Made by a program: the position numbers and the translations under genes
Shown: positions 38,557-51,900 of the stretch, one piece after another
Numbering within the stretch: the first letter of the stretch is position 1
Layout of the letters: every line of letters begins with the position of its first letter
Notes under the pieces: model-generated
The model's input: only the letters and a program-made list of their open reading frames with translations
What the model was told of the DNA's origin: nothing
The model's database searches: none
Source of the DNA: a virus
DNA length: 64,000 bases
Direction: 5' to 3' (one strand)
IMG/VR virus record: IMGVR_UViG_3300029268_000010
Span: 1 to 64,000 of that record

Positions 38557-39510
38557 ATGGCAAATTCAAATAGGTGGAAACACTGGGTAAGAAGTATCGG
38601 TACGGGTCTCGGTGGTGTTATTGGTGCTGTTGCTGGCGGTGGATGGAATTTTGGTGTTGGTGCTGTTCCCGGATTTCTTGCAGGCGTAAGTGTCGCATCT
38701 TCAATAATGGGTGCTGCATTACCTGATGAAAGTATATGGGATAAGAATGTTTCGGTTGCTTCTACTGATCCGTATGCAATAGGAACAAGTGTCGGACAAA
38801 GACAAAACCGTATTGGTAAAACTGGATCATGGAAAGATCCTAATTCTACTTATGATACTATATCAGGAGTTGTTGGTCTTGCCGCCGGAGCTCTCGGTGC
38901 CACTGGAGTGGGTTCTGGTATTTCACTTGCCGGAAATGGTGCAAGTGGCGCTTCAAATATTGCCAACGTTGCCGGAACAACTGCAAGTCATTGGTCTATG
39001 GGAACAGGTGCTGTTGAAAATGCACCCAAGATGGCCGGAATGCTATCCGGTATCTCTCAACCTACAAATATTGTTATGGAAGGTGCGAATGTTGCCGGAA
39101 CTGTAGGAGAGGTTACTCCTATGGTTGATCAGGTGGCAAATATCGCAACTAAAACTGCACCATTTGTTAAGACTGCAAAATCTGAATTGAATACATTATT
39201 GAAAAAACCTAGTACTTATAAAGATCTTTTAAGTACCGTTCAGAAGATTCCATCAATTACCGATAATACTAAGAAAACAGGATTTAATAGTAATGTTGAT
39301 TTAAATGTAACTCCTGAATCTATGAATGCAGCTTATCAGAAGCCGGCAGTACTTAATGTTCCACAAGGAATACAACAAACAAATTCTTTATTCAAAAATA
39401 ATTTTTCTCCGATATCACTTCCTGGTTATACTGGCTTTCAAAATAAGAAAGCTGATCAGGGAATGAACGCGTTACTTGAATATTATTCAAATATGTATAA
39501 TATAAAATAA
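38557..39510 (+). CDS. Gly/Ala-rich internal virion (cargo) protein, 317 aa
   Basis: Probably packed in the capsid or tail and ejected with DNA. Seen: a hydrophobic Gly-rich stretch at 15-55 (G-T-G-L-G-G-V-I-G-A-V-A-G-G) that could insert into membranes, a second Gly/Ala-rich stretch at about 105-140, and a Lys/Thr-rich helical C-terminus. No catalytic motif. It starts four bases after the muzzle stop. Confidence 0.6.
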   Translation: MANSNRWKHWVRSIGTGLGGVIGAVAGGGWNFGVGAVPGFLAGVSVASSIMGAALPDESIWDKNVSVASTDPYAIGTSVGQRQNRIGKTGSWKDPNSTYDTISGVVGLAAGALGATGVGSGISLAGNGASGASNIANVAGTTASHWSMGTGAVENAPKMAGMLSGISQPTNIVMEGANVAGTVGEVTPMVDQVANIATKTAPFVKTAKSELNTLLKKPSTYKDLLSTVQKIPSITDNTKKTGFNSNVDLNVTPESMNAAYQKPAVLNVPQGIQQTNSLFKNNFSPISLPGYTGFQNKKADQGMNALLEYYSNMYNIK

Positions 39511-39519
39511 ACTGACGAT

Positions 39520-40689
39520 ATGCCACTATTACCTCCTTTTCCTGGAAGTATGCCTGCTCCAACAGATGAAGAATATTGGACAAGCGCTACTGATCCAAAA
39601 CAGATTTACAAGAAAGATAAAACAGGTGCTTATTCTTGGGTAAAAGACTATGATCAAAAAACAGATTTAAGTAAATTGACATGGACTCCTGTTACTGATG
39701 CGACTTCTTTGGCTGCTATGAAAAATATGGGAAGTAAAAATTTTCCTGTTTATACACCTCCTACGACTACTAAAAAAGAAGTTCTTGCTAATGAATGGAC
39801 TGATGGTGAAGATATCAATATGACCGATGCGCAACCAAAGTTTATTGCAGATGAATCAGGAACAGTAAGTCCAAATATACTCAGTACTGGTAATGAGTCT
39901 GCTGTTACAAGAAACAAAAATACTGAAAAATGGGAACCCAAACCTACTTTTTCCGGACCATCAGTTGCGCCTACATGGCTTGACAATTGGTATGAAAGTT
40001 TACAGAAACAACATGCGGAGGCAAAAACATACAATGATGTAAAAACTATTGGTGATGTTGCAACAGGTGGACTTGCTTATTTATCTAATGCATTTGCAAA
40101 GAAAGAAGATCTTCCTGCCCCTCCAATGTCTATCCCCGCCGTTTATGGAAATATCTATGGATCAGAAAAAGGTCTTGTTGACAATGCACTAGCATTATCT
40201 CTTGGTACTGCAAATAAAGTCTCCAGGGAACTTGGCAAACCTGAATATATAGGATCTAATCTTGGTACAATGATGGACGCGCAGGCAAAAGCATATGCCG
40301 GTATTGCACAAGATGTTTCTACTATTGATCAGGCAAATAGAAAAAGTGTTGCAGAAGCAGATACCGCAAATAGTTTAGCTTCTTATACTACTGAGGTGGC
40401 TAATAATGCTGCTCTTAAAGAAACCGGATTAATGCGTTCTCAGACTATGGCTGCACAGTTGACTGCTAATAGTAAGATGATCAATGATAGAATTAAAAAT
40501 AAATTCGAGATTGATGAATCAATGAATCAACAGACGATGTATTATAATCTTATAAAGAATGGTGCATCTACAGAAGAAGCTCTTGCGATGATGAAATTGA
40601 TAGCTCCAAATCTTGTTACTGAAACTGCAGAAGAAGATTATAAAACCATTTATGATAAAGACGGTAATATTACAGGTTATACAGGTTAA
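39520..40689 (+). CDS. Internal virion (cargo) protein, 389 aa
   Basis: Not matched to a named family. A Pro/Thr-rich N-terminal half, probably disordered, is followed by an Ala-rich helical region (about 190-320). Composition and place between the muzzle gene and the giant polymerase-bearing gene fit an ejected protein. The gap to the previous gene is nine bases. Confidence 0.55.
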   Translation: MPLLPPFPGSMPAPTDEEYWTSATDPKQIYKKDKTGAYSWVKDYDQKTDLSKLTWTPVTDATSLAAMKNMGSKNFPVYTPPTTTKKEVLANEWTDGEDINMTDAQPKFIADESGTVSPNILSTGNESAVTRNKNTEKWEPKPTFSGPSVAPTWLDNWYESLQKQHAEAKTYNDVKTIGDVATGGLAYLSNAFAKKEDLPAPPMSIPAVYGNIYGSEKGLVDNALALSLGTANKVSRELGKPEYIGSNLGTMMDAQAKAYAGIAQDVSTIDQANRKSVAEADTANSLASYTTEVANNAALKETGLMRSQTMAAQLTANSKMINDRIKNKFEIDESMNQQTMYYNLIKNGASTEEALAMMKLIAPNLVTETAEEDYKTIYDKDGNITGYTG

Positions 40690-40701
40690 AAATTTAATGT
40701 T

Positions 40702-42894
40702 ATGGCAATACTTGATGCTTTAAAAGACGGCCAGCCGGAATATCCATTATACCAACCTGACTCATGGGAATTCAAAGCTCCCAAGGGTTTACTTACTTAT
40801 GCTGCACTTATGGGCGGTTCGAGTACATCGAAATCTGGAAGTAGTAAAAAAGGTGCAAAACCATTTCCGGGCATGGAAGGACAACATCAATATGTGACGG
40901 AAAAAAAACAATTATTTGATGAAGAGGTTGCTGATGTTTCAAGTAGATTGATGTCTGGAATGAAAATGAGTGGTGATCCATTAGGATATATAAAAACTGA
41001 CGAAGGAAAGGCGCTTGTTGAAGAACTTACAGTACTTAATAGAAAGGCTACAAAACTTGCTGAAAACAAACAATTCACAGAACAGAATTATGAAGCATAT
41101 GTAAAAAATGAAGCAATAGTAAATAGTACAAAAAAGTCCGGTGGGCAGTATGACTACAATCCTACGACAGGACAATATACCGGTATTATTACAAAAAAAG
41201 ATGGATCTTTTGAAGAAGTCAGTGCTTCAGATGTTGCTACTTTATGGTCAAATGGTGCCATACCTATTACTGTTCAAGACAAGAATGATCTGATCAATAA
41301 ATATTACACTGCTGATGCAAATGGGGTGATTCGTAAACCACAGTTTTCTACCGGTTTTGATAGTTCTGCAGACTGGACTACAAAAATGACATCATATCTT
41401 GAAAGATTAAAGACTACTTCTGGTGGTGACCTTGGATTCGCCGCACAAGATGTTGATGTAGGAACAGATGTCTATGGAAATCCAAATAAATATGTATTTA
41501 AACATGGTACTTATGAAGGTAATTATTCTGCTTGGTTAACAACTCATGGTGCCGGAGTAAAGAATTTATTGGAAGGTGATGATCTTGCCAGTGCAAAAGA
41601 AGCATATAATAGAGATTTATGGAATGGAGATCCCGATGCGTGGGAATATGAAACCAAACAAAATGCACAAGGACAGGATGAATATATTGAAGATGAAGAT
41701 GCAATGCATGGATTAAAGTCTACTAAAAGAACATTTGATGAATGGTTAGAACAAAAAATTATTGAACAGAAAACAGGATTACAAACTTATAAACCCTCTA
41801 TTGGTTATACTACAATGGATAATCCAAATGCTGCAGGCGGTGGTGGTGGAACTGGTGATAATGTTAATTATTGGGAATTATTAGAATATGATCAGTCGAA
41901 AAATCTTTTAGGAGAAAAAAATCTTGATTGGAAAACAGGAGTTTTGGATTTGGGTGAAGTTGCTGCTAATTTAAGTAAGGTTAATGGATTGACGTCTACT
42001 TCTGCTAGTTATTTGTTAAATCAATATAAAACTGCTGCAAAAGAAAAACTCAAAGCTACAGGATATTCTGAAACATCAATTACTGATGATATGATTAATA
42101 AAACTGCATGGAATTTAGTTTCGGCTAAAGATCAGAAAACAATTATAAAAGGAGTTATTTCAGCACAAACACAAGCAAAAACAGGAGAAGAATATACTGC
42201 TTTAGCACGTATGTATCCAGGATTAACTGTATGGAATCCTTTTAATTGGAAATTATATAAAGATGAAAAAAATCAGATAACAACTGCATTAATGGTAGGA
42301 CCAGAAAATGTTCAGAAATATGGGGCTGATATTATTCAAACAAGTATAAGGACAGATGTTCAAGTTAATAATGGAATTACTTTTGATAAAGTTTCCAAAC
42401 ATAATCCTGTTGGTGTTGGCATGACAGCCATAACAGATTTTACTGCTACTAATAAAAAAGAACCAATGATTATTAAAGCAGAATCTCAATTTGTACTTAA
42501 TGGTAAACCCTATACAAATGTTGTTGTATTGGTAGATAAATCGGATGCAGCTTTAAGTAAATTAAAAGGATATTTACCAAATACTAGTGGAGAATTAGAG
42601 TTAGTAGATTATACTGATCCAAGAATTAAACAATTTATAAAAGATGGATCGTTTCTCGAAACGTTTGGTTTAAATGTAGGTTCGTTAACAGCTGAAGAAG
42701 GTTTAATGTTAACTACTAATGGATATACCGCAGCTTCTGATGATTTTTATATGGTTCCATTAACTATTGATGGAGATTGGGTAAAAGATCAAAAATGGAC
42801 AACTGCTGGTTCCAGTAAATTATTTACTGCTATTGAAAGTGGATTTATAAATAATATGGCAACTGATGTTGAAAGTGATATTACTACTAAATAA
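40702..42894 (+). CDS. Internal virion (cargo) protein, 730 aa
   Basis: Not matched to a named family. A Ser/Lys/Gly-rich segment near 40-60, long polar helical stretches, a Gly run (G-G-G-G-G-T-G near 376-382) that looks like a linker, then a mixed alpha/beta C-terminal half. No enzymatic motif seen. It lies eight bases before the giant gene and is the third consecutive cargo-type gene. Confidence 0.55.
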   Translation: MAILDALKDGQPEYPLYQPDSWEFKAPKGLLTYAALMGGSSTSKSGSSKKGAKPFPGMEGQHQYVTEKKQLFDEEVADVSSRLMSGMKMSGDPLGYIKTDEGKALVEELTVLNRKATKLAENKQFTEQNYEAYVKNEAIVNSTKKSGGQYDYNPTTGQYTGIITKKDGSFEEVSASDVATLWSNGAIPITVQDKNDLINKYYTADANGVIRKPQFSTGFDSSADWTTKMTSYLERLKTTSGGDLGFAAQDVDVGTDVYGNPNKYVFKHGTYEGNYSAWLTTHGAGVKNLLEGDDLASAKEAYNRDLWNGDPDAWEYETKQNAQGQDEYIEDEDAMHGLKSTKRTFDEWLEQKIIEQKTGLQTYKPSIGYTTMDNPNAAGGGGGTGDNVNYWELLEYDQSKNLLGEKNLDWKTGVLDLGEVAANLSKVNGLTSTSASYLLNQYKTAAKEKLKATGYSETSITDDMINKTAWNLVSAKDQKTIIKGVISAQTQAKTGEEYTALARMYPGLTVWNPFNWKLYKDEKNQITTALMVGPENVQKYGADIIQTSIRTDVQVNNGITFDKVSKHNPVGVGMTAITDFTATNKKEPMIIKAESQFVLNGKPYTNVVVLVDKSDAALSKLKGYLPNTSGELELVDYTDPRIKQFIKDGSFLETFGLNVGSLTAEEGLMLTTNGYTAASDDFYMVPLTIDGDWVKDQKWTTAGSSKLFTAIESGFINNMATDVESDITTK

Positions 42895-42902
42895 TTATTA
42901 AT

Positions 42903-45900
42903 ATGCCTATAGACGAAACTATAAAAACTGAACCGGTAAATATAAATTTTAGAGATAAGACTTTTTCTAATAATTTAGATTTTGCTTCACGATTATTAAA
43001 GGGTGATGATCTTGGTGACATCTGGCATGAGAGTAATAATTATGATGCTGAACCCGTATTATATTCTAAGGAATCTTTAGCAAAAAAATATCCTACTGTA
43101 GATCCTACTAAATGGGATGAAATATATCCAGAGATAGAAGCACAATACGATCTTTATAAAAAAGGTCAGTTTACAGCCGGACAAACTAATAAATTTTGGT
43201 TACCAATAACTGAGGGTACTTCAACGGCTATGCGTAAGTATCAACAGACCTCAACTCCTTTATTAAGACCTACTATACCTACAATAGCGTATACTCCATT
43301 TGGTGAAATTCCTCTTATGCATGATGATGAGGCAGCTACTAACGTAGGAATGGTTATGACAAAATCAGGTCTATGGGAACCTCTCAGTACTGACAAACCA
43401 CTCAATAGGATGAAAAGAATGTATGGAGATATGATAAATACTCCATATACTTATTGGAAAGAATCTGAAGATAATGAGTTCATTAATGGTGATGAGATAA
43501 AACTTGCAAGTTGGCTTGGTGACAGATCACTGACTTCTAATTTCTTTGGATCTCATGTCAGGGGAACAATAAGTGGTGTAATGAAATTCGCTTCTGGAAT
43601 TGGTCAGTTAATTGATGTCGCCGGGGATTCTTATAAATCATACGATTCACAATTAAATGCATTACAGAATTTCAATAAAGCTTTTTTTACTACCAATAAA
43701 GATAAATTTGGTGGAGAAAATAAAGATATCCTCTGGACTGATAGAGTTGGCAATAATTGGACTAACTGGGCTAATCAACAAACCAGGCAGAACAATGATG
43801 AGAAAGAAGGATATTTTAACGATTTAAATGCTTTCATATTTGGAACGTTCGATGGTGTTGGACAGATGGCCCCGTTGATTGCTTCATCATATCTTGTAGG
43901 TGCCGGTTCGCGTGGACTTCTTGGGTTTTCAAAAGCTTCTAGTCTTGCTAATAAAACGTCGATGGTTTTAGGATCTGTTGAGGCTGGAGGTATGTTCAGA
44001 CAGGAAATGAAGAAATTGGGAATCCCTGATACTGAGTCCGCGAAATGGTGGGCTCCTTTTGCTGTTGCTACATATCTCTCTGAGAGTATATTTAGAACAA
44101 ATGTTGTCCAGAATATATGGGGTAGGGATATGAAGAATTTGGTACTCCCTGCTATTCGTCAGAATTTAAAAGAAGCAGCTATTAAAAAAGGAACTTCTGT
44201 TAATGGACTTTCCAATGAAGTGAAAGCTGGTATCTTTAAAAAAGCATACAACACTTTTATAAAGAGTCCTGATAGTTGGTTAACAAAATTAGCCAGTAGT
44301 AAAAATGTAGCAGTAAGAGGTTTTGCTGGTGGTGTAGAAGAAGGTTCTGAAGAACTTGTAGAAAATGCAATGGATATGGGTATTGCTTATACTTATAATT
44401 CGTTGGCATTTGCAAGTGCTTTAAATACTAAAAGTCGTTTTGATGGTGTTACCTGGACAACAGGTACGGATCGTGCCGGAGTTGAAAGATATTATAGAAT
44501 CGAACCTACTGGTGCCAAGAAACAGATTGATGAGGAAAAATGGCAAGCTGAACAGGATGAATATGAATTTTCAAATGCAGTAATAAAAGGAGAAAAGAAT
44601 CTAAGCGAAGAATTTGGATGGACTGATGCTCCTGCAGCTTTTTTTAGTACATTCATATTGCTTGGTATGGGAAAGATAGTTGGTGTCAATAAAGGACAGA
44701 ATGAAAAACGTACTATTCATAAAATAGCTTATGATATAGCAAAGAATCCTTCATTGAAACAAAAGTATATGGAGGTTACTCAATCTCATATTCCCACAGG
44801 AGAGTTTGGTTATACCCATATTGATGAGAATGGTGTTACTATTAAAGAAGAAGAAAAAGGAACCGTTCTTTCTCAGGCACAAAAGAATCATGATTTATTC
44901 TGGCAAGATGTAGATCTTATTACCAATATAATTCAGGAAGGTGAAATGACAAGTCCTGAATTCACTGCTAAGATGATGGGTGAAAGTACGATGATCCTTG
45001 ATGCAATTAATTTGAAAGTTAAATTAAAATCATTAGCAGTAGATCTGCAGAAAGTGCGTGCCAATGATCCTAATGTAAAAAATCTTACCGAAGAAGGAAT
45101 ACTTGCTGAGATCGATCAGAAGCAGAAGGATTACGATTATCTTACAATGTCCAAGACAGATTATACTTTAAAATATGGTACATCCAAAGAGACGGAAGTC
45201 ATAGAAGAAGGAATGAAGAAAAAGAAACTTCCAGCAAAAGAAGGAAAAACTTCTTGGGCTTATACTGAAAGGTTTCTTAATTTTATGGAAATGGATAAGT
45301 ATCGTGATAAATTTGTTGAAGATTTAGCAGCTGCAAAATATCAAAAATTATTAAAGAAAGTAGAAAAAGGAGAGGCAACACAAGCAGAATATGATGAAAA
45401 AGTAAATACTTTTAAGGCTGAGAAAAAAACAGATTTATTAAAAAATGGTCACAAAAATGGATGGTCTACATTTTATGCTATTTATGCGAATCCATTATTA
45501 ACAGGAGGAATGAATGCTATCGATTTATTCTTTAATGATTCTGAAGAATTCAAATCAAATATTACTGAAAGAATTGCAGCGATAAATGAAGAATTTAAAA
45601 AATACAACCAAACTGATACTACTGTTCTTACTGATAAATTAACAGAACTACAGAATACATTGAATACTGTTTTAGGTTCAAAAGGTTCTCATAATATTGC
45701 AAATTTTGAAAAAGGTAAATTAGAAACTTCGGATGTAAAAGCTATTACCGATAGTTATCAAGATCTTATTAATAGTGTTCATGAGGTTGTGAATATTGCC
45801 AGGGCAACTCCGAATCTCGATGCTAAAGTCAAATCATCAATAACTTCTTTACTTGGAACATTCCAGACTATGAGTGATGAGGCAAATAATCATCTTGTAG

Positions 45901-48900
45901 GGGAATTCGAAAATTATCAAACACAGAATACAAAAGGTCTTTCTCCGGAAGCTATTGCAAAGAAACAGGCAGTATTGGACAATGAAGGAAATATTGATTC
46001 CATACTTAAGTCATTTGAAGCAATGGATGAAAGTATAGCAATTGGAACACAAAATTTTGCTAATCCAATTAATCAGATTAATAATTTTGATGAATTAACT
46101 TCTGAGTTACAACAAAAATTAAAACATGAAGCTTTTGTTGCTTTCATAAACAAGATCGCTGGTGGTACTACATTAGAAAATTACAAAAAACTTGCTGCTG
46201 AAAAAGTTACTGTTGAAAATCCCGGAGTGATATCTGCGTTAATGCAGAATTCCTTAAATGGACTAAATAGATTAAATTATTTCTTAACACGTCTTGGTAT
46301 TCATATAGATACTCTTGAAAAAAATCCTGATTATGTTGAACATGCTCTTACATTTGGTGATGAACAATTACAGATAAGTGCCGAAGAGAGAGATATATTA
46401 AAAAATATTATCAGAAATAAAGCTATTGAAGTTAATGATGTTAAGGTATGGGCCGAAAGTCATGTTGCAAGTAAGGAGACATCACAATTCAAAGAAGCCT
46501 GCATGCGCCTCGATCATAAACGTATGGTTATAGAGTTTGCTGCATTACAGAATCAACCAAGTGTTAGTCTTGTCGATATAGATGATTTCCTTAGTAAGAA
46601 TGGATTGACAGGAAAGAATGGCATCCAAATGATATTTGATGCTTTTACTGATGATAGTCAGACTGCTAAAACAGAAGGTAAAAAAGGAAAGGCAATAAGT
46701 CTGTATGAACAATTAGATAAATTGGTAACCATACAACTTGACAATCTATGTAAGGATTCAAAAGTTGTTTATGATTATATTCTTGACAATTTAAAGAAAC
46801 CTGATTTCGCTAATAATGGTTATGATTTCCTCAATGAATTTAACTCAGGAACATTTATAGAAAGTGAACTGTTAAAATATGGTGGTACTTTTTCCAGAGA
46901 AGAAATGGAAAAGAAAGGTACTAATCCTGAAAAAGCACAGAAATGGTGGTTAATTGTTACAATGACCGCAAGACTGCATTTATTTGGGCAAGTACAGAAA
47001 GATGGCAAAACCCGTTATACATACTCTCAGGCACGCCAAGCTTATCGTGACGTCCTTAAAACAAAAAAACAGAAAAAAATCAATGACAAGGTTGCTACTA
47101 TAGCACAGGAGGATCTCATTACACATATGGTAATGTTTTCAATGACTCCTAATGCCAATACTGATTATGTAAAAATATTAAGTATAGCTGGAAATTATAT
47201 ACCAGGTACTTTGGTTGTTCGTGGTTTCGGTGGTGCAGGGAAGAGTACGGTTGTTATGTCAAACACAATTGAAACAGTAGCAACCCTTCGCGATAAAAAA
47301 GTGAAAGTATCTGTTTATTCTACTAACAATGCACTAGCTAAACAGCATTCTGATAATCTTGAACTTTTAAAACAGTTAGGTGTGGTAGATTACAAAAGTT
47401 TATTGATGCCTGATTTAATGAATAAAGTTGCTGATTCATCGATTGCTGATGATGTGGATTTAGTATTCATTGATGAAGCAAGTCAGTACGGTGATCAGAT
47501 CTATAATGAATTGCAAAATGATATTCTAAAGGATAATAAACGCCCTGTCATAATTTTAGGTGACGATACTCAAATGATCCCTGAAGATAATGCAAAAGGT
47601 GGCTCTACATTCTTTACCGGTCTCCCGCGCATGAACATGATTGGGGAGAGAACACTTCCGATTGTAGAGGTATTTAGGACTGGTGTTGAGATATTGTATC
47701 AGTTACAGTCTTATTTGCGTACTACAAAGCGATTGTCAACGGAACAGATGGATAACATTATTCTTCCTGGTGCACTTCATACAAGTGATTCTAACTATGG
47801 TTACAAACACAGGCAAAATATTGATCAGGTTATTGAAGATTTTATTAATACTGTCAAGAACGATCCTGGTGCAGTAGCAACTGATGTTTTACTTATATTC
47901 TTGAATTATAAAGATTATACCGATGCTATTGTCAGTGGAAAATATGCTACCCAATTACAGAATTATCTTCCTTTTATTAAGTTTTTGACATATGATATGC
48001 TCAATCCGGATCTTACTGTTTCCGGTTTATCATCCAAAAAAGTATATTTTGCATGTGATGTGTTTCATGATGATAGAATGGATATAAGCGATTCTGATAA
48101 AAGAAATGTGTTTATTCGTTCTTTACTTACTGCTAGTTCCCGGGCTGTCAATTTCTTTGAAATGGTAGGACCTGATTTCCTTTATAATCCACAGGAACTT
48201 GATTGGATTCCTGGCATGGTAAATGTATCGCAAGATCCTATTATAAAAGCTGCAGAAGATTTAGCGCAACAACAGATAGACAGAAATAAAGCAATAACCC
48301 GATTAGATAATATCGTTGGTCCAAGTACCTATAAGGATATTGTTAATCCTCCACCGGTATTTTCTTTTAATCGTAATCTTGATTTGCAGAATGAACCAGA
48401 AGTTCTTGTAAAAGTACAGGAAGAGATTGAAAGGATAAAAGCAAATGTGCGTGATGCGAAAAAAGTAAGTGCAACTTCATTTGTTAATTGGTCGTCGACA
48501 GTTAATGTAGAGAACCAGGCACGAAATAAAGTCTTTGTTGCCGCTTTACGTTATAATATGTCGTTGGACTATGGTAATTTTACGGAAGAACAGCAGAATG
48601 AATTTCTCAAATATTTAAATGATTCTGCTAAAGAATATTCTAGTCTAGTAGGTATTGATGAAGCATATCGTTTTGCAAAATCAGTACTTAATTCGTTGTA
48701 TTTTACCAATGAGTTAACATCGTTAATGAGTAATCCTTTGACTTTAATAAACCCAGTTATATCCTTTGGTGATATCCAGGGCATGCCTGCAATGGTAAAA
48801 ATAGTAGGTACACATGAGGTCAATGGAAAGATAGTACCGATAGTAGATATTATCGATTTTTGGTTTACCAAGTCTGCAGTAAAGGGTTACGAAACACAAC

Positions 48901-51900
48901 AGGTTGAAAAGATGGCCGCTTATGCAGCATTATTAACTGCTAATGGTTATCATATCAATAAAACAGTTCTTTATAATGTAGTTGAAACAACGGTCAATGG
49001 AAGAAATGATGCTACCTATGGTGGTACTTTTGTACTTAATGAAGATGAACTTTCAAAAAGTATAATTACTATGACCGGTCCTTCTAAAATGAATATTGCC
49101 AGTAGTATTCCATTCAATGACAAAACCATTCTTGTTTCCGAAGAAGAATACATGGAAAATGAGAGAGTCATTATTGATGATAAAAATACAAAGTATGCAG
49201 TAGGCAATAGATTTTATTCTCCAAAAGACAATATAGTTTATAGAGTTGATTCTTTAACCCAAACAGGTGTAAAGACTCCAAAGATTGCTGTCTGGATGAA
49301 GAATAATAAAAATGACAATGTAGAGAAGTTTACTTATCGTCAAACAGAGAATTTTTTACCTTATGATCCACAGAATCCTCCGTTATGGAAGTCGTCAGCT
49401 GTTCGTTTCAAAAATGAAGGAACTTTTTATTCCAGTAATGCCCATACATTGGTATTAGGATTTCAGGGTTGGGGCGTAGATCCTTTGGAGAAATTACTTC
49501 CGACATATAGAAAAGGTTATTGGGATATCAAAGACGTTTTTGGAGATATACATAATCCTTTCCTATCTATTAAAAATGATATTTCTGCTACTATTGATGA
49601 TAGGAGTAAGAATTATATAATGAGAGTTTATCAGAATCTCCCATTCTTACAAATTGATACCGATGGAAATATTCTTCCTATTATTGGTAATACTGGTTAT
49701 GCTGTTACTGTTGAGTTGAATGACAAACAAATAGATAAACTGATTAAAAATTTACCTATTTTAAAGAAATATGGCATTAATGATATCGATACATTTAAAA
49801 GATATGGATTTCATATAATTGGTTCTCTTGGAAAACCTGATATCAATTTTAAAAATAGTGACGGAACAAGAAATTATGTTTCTGATGTTGATATTGATGC
49901 TTTCATAAAAGGAACAAAGACAACAGAAGAAATATTTAAAAATGCATTTGCTGGAGATCCTGATGCAGAATTACGCAAATTAAACATTGAATATAATACT
50001 GAATTACTAAATAACATACGTGTTGGTATGCAGAATAATGGCATTGTAAGTACTAATGTCACTATGAAAAACAGAGAATTAAATGTTAGTTTTAGTAATA
50101 ACAATAAATCATATAAAGATTTTGAAGAACAAATGGATTTCCAGGGTTTGACTGTTGAAGGTAAACCTAAAGCAGAACAACAAGCTGGAAAAACACATTT
50201 CTATGTTACTGTAAACAGAGGAAAGCAACAAGAGAATGTGTCAATACAATTCGATAGCCGCGAAGTTGATTCAGCGTATATTCTTGGTACAATAATGAAA
50301 AATTATGATGATAATAAACTTATCATCAAAGAAGTATTGGACCGTATAGAGGAATTGATGAAAGAGGAAGCTCCAAAGAATTCCACAAAAGAAGAAATTG
50401 AAATTTTCGAAGAGAAGAAATTAAAAGATGCCGGATCTAATGCAAGTCAATTATGGAAAACATTAAGAACTACTGAATTTTATCAGTTTCTTATGCATAA
50501 TAAGAGTGTTCTAAAGAAGAATTCTGAGTTTGATAATTATATGAATATCGGAAAGAAGATCACATTCAAAGGACAGTCTACAGAATATAAAATGAAAAAT
50601 ATTTCCAGGACTCTTGAACGTATAAGAGAAATGGCAGAAAAAAATAGTGTTAAGTTTTACATGACCGCATTTGATCTTGATAAAACTACTGGTGAAAAAA
50701 TAGTTCGTACCGAAAATCTTGTTACTAAAGTTTCATCAATATCACAAAGAGAATTTCATGTATCAGTACCCAAAAATATAAAGAGTAAACCGGCGCCAGC
50801 TTCTACTTTTGCTCCATTTAAAAGAATTGATGGTGAGTTTACGGATGATGATCTGATTGAAGAATCGTTGATGCGTGCAGAACTTTATAATCTTATAGGT
50901 AATCTTGTCGATACAAAATTATTTGTAGATCCTAATGGTTTTGTGCTTTCTAATGATGGTGTTAATTTGTGGGGGGCCGTAAGGGATGGATTAATTGAAA
51001 TAAGTACGGTAAGAGGAAGGGTTCATAAGGCAGTAGGAAGACATGAGGCAATACATTTTATCTTGCATTATATGGTAAGACCTGAAATGCGGGAGAAGAT
51101 CATTGCTGATGCCAGAAATCAAATGGTAAGGAAAGGATATAAGGACTTATCATATATTGGAGTTCATGAATATATAGCAAGTTTATTTGAAACTAAACCG
51201 ATTAGAAAAGCTACTACTATTTTAGAAGAATATCTTCGTAAGTTCGTGATGTGGGTTACTCGCGTTGCTCAGCAGTGGGGTTTATACAATAATCATCTTA
51301 ATGCATTCATGTATTCTGCAAGAAGTGGTTATTATCGTGATCAGCCGGCAATGAATCAGAGTGATGGTTATACTTTTGAAATGCGTCCTAATAATTACTA
51401 CAATTCTTTGGATATGAAAGAACTTGTAGATAATGTTTTCCCTGGTGATGCAAAAAGAATGGCTACTATTTTTAAATTAATTCCTGATTGGAAAAATTTC
51501 TCATCATTTGGAAGGAATTTGAAACACTATAATCTTACTTATGGCATGCAGTTATTGGCTATGAGAACATTATATCGTGAACTTGATGAATCATTACCTA
51601 CAAATGTTACTGTACGTGTAAGAGAGATAACCAATGAAGAAACACAACAAACTGGTAAACTTTATAATTATTTCGAAGGTAATGTAAATGACATGTCTCC
51701 GAATGTTCTCAGTATTGCTGTTGTGAATAGAAGAGAATCTGAGATGAATGATAATGCCATTGAACGATATATCATTAATAGGTTTGCTCAGCAACCAGAA
51801 GTGATGTATTCATTAATGCAAGATCTATTTGAGAATATTGACGTTGAAAGAGCAATTAATTTAACATTTTCTGATTCTAAAAATTCTCCTACAGGTAATA

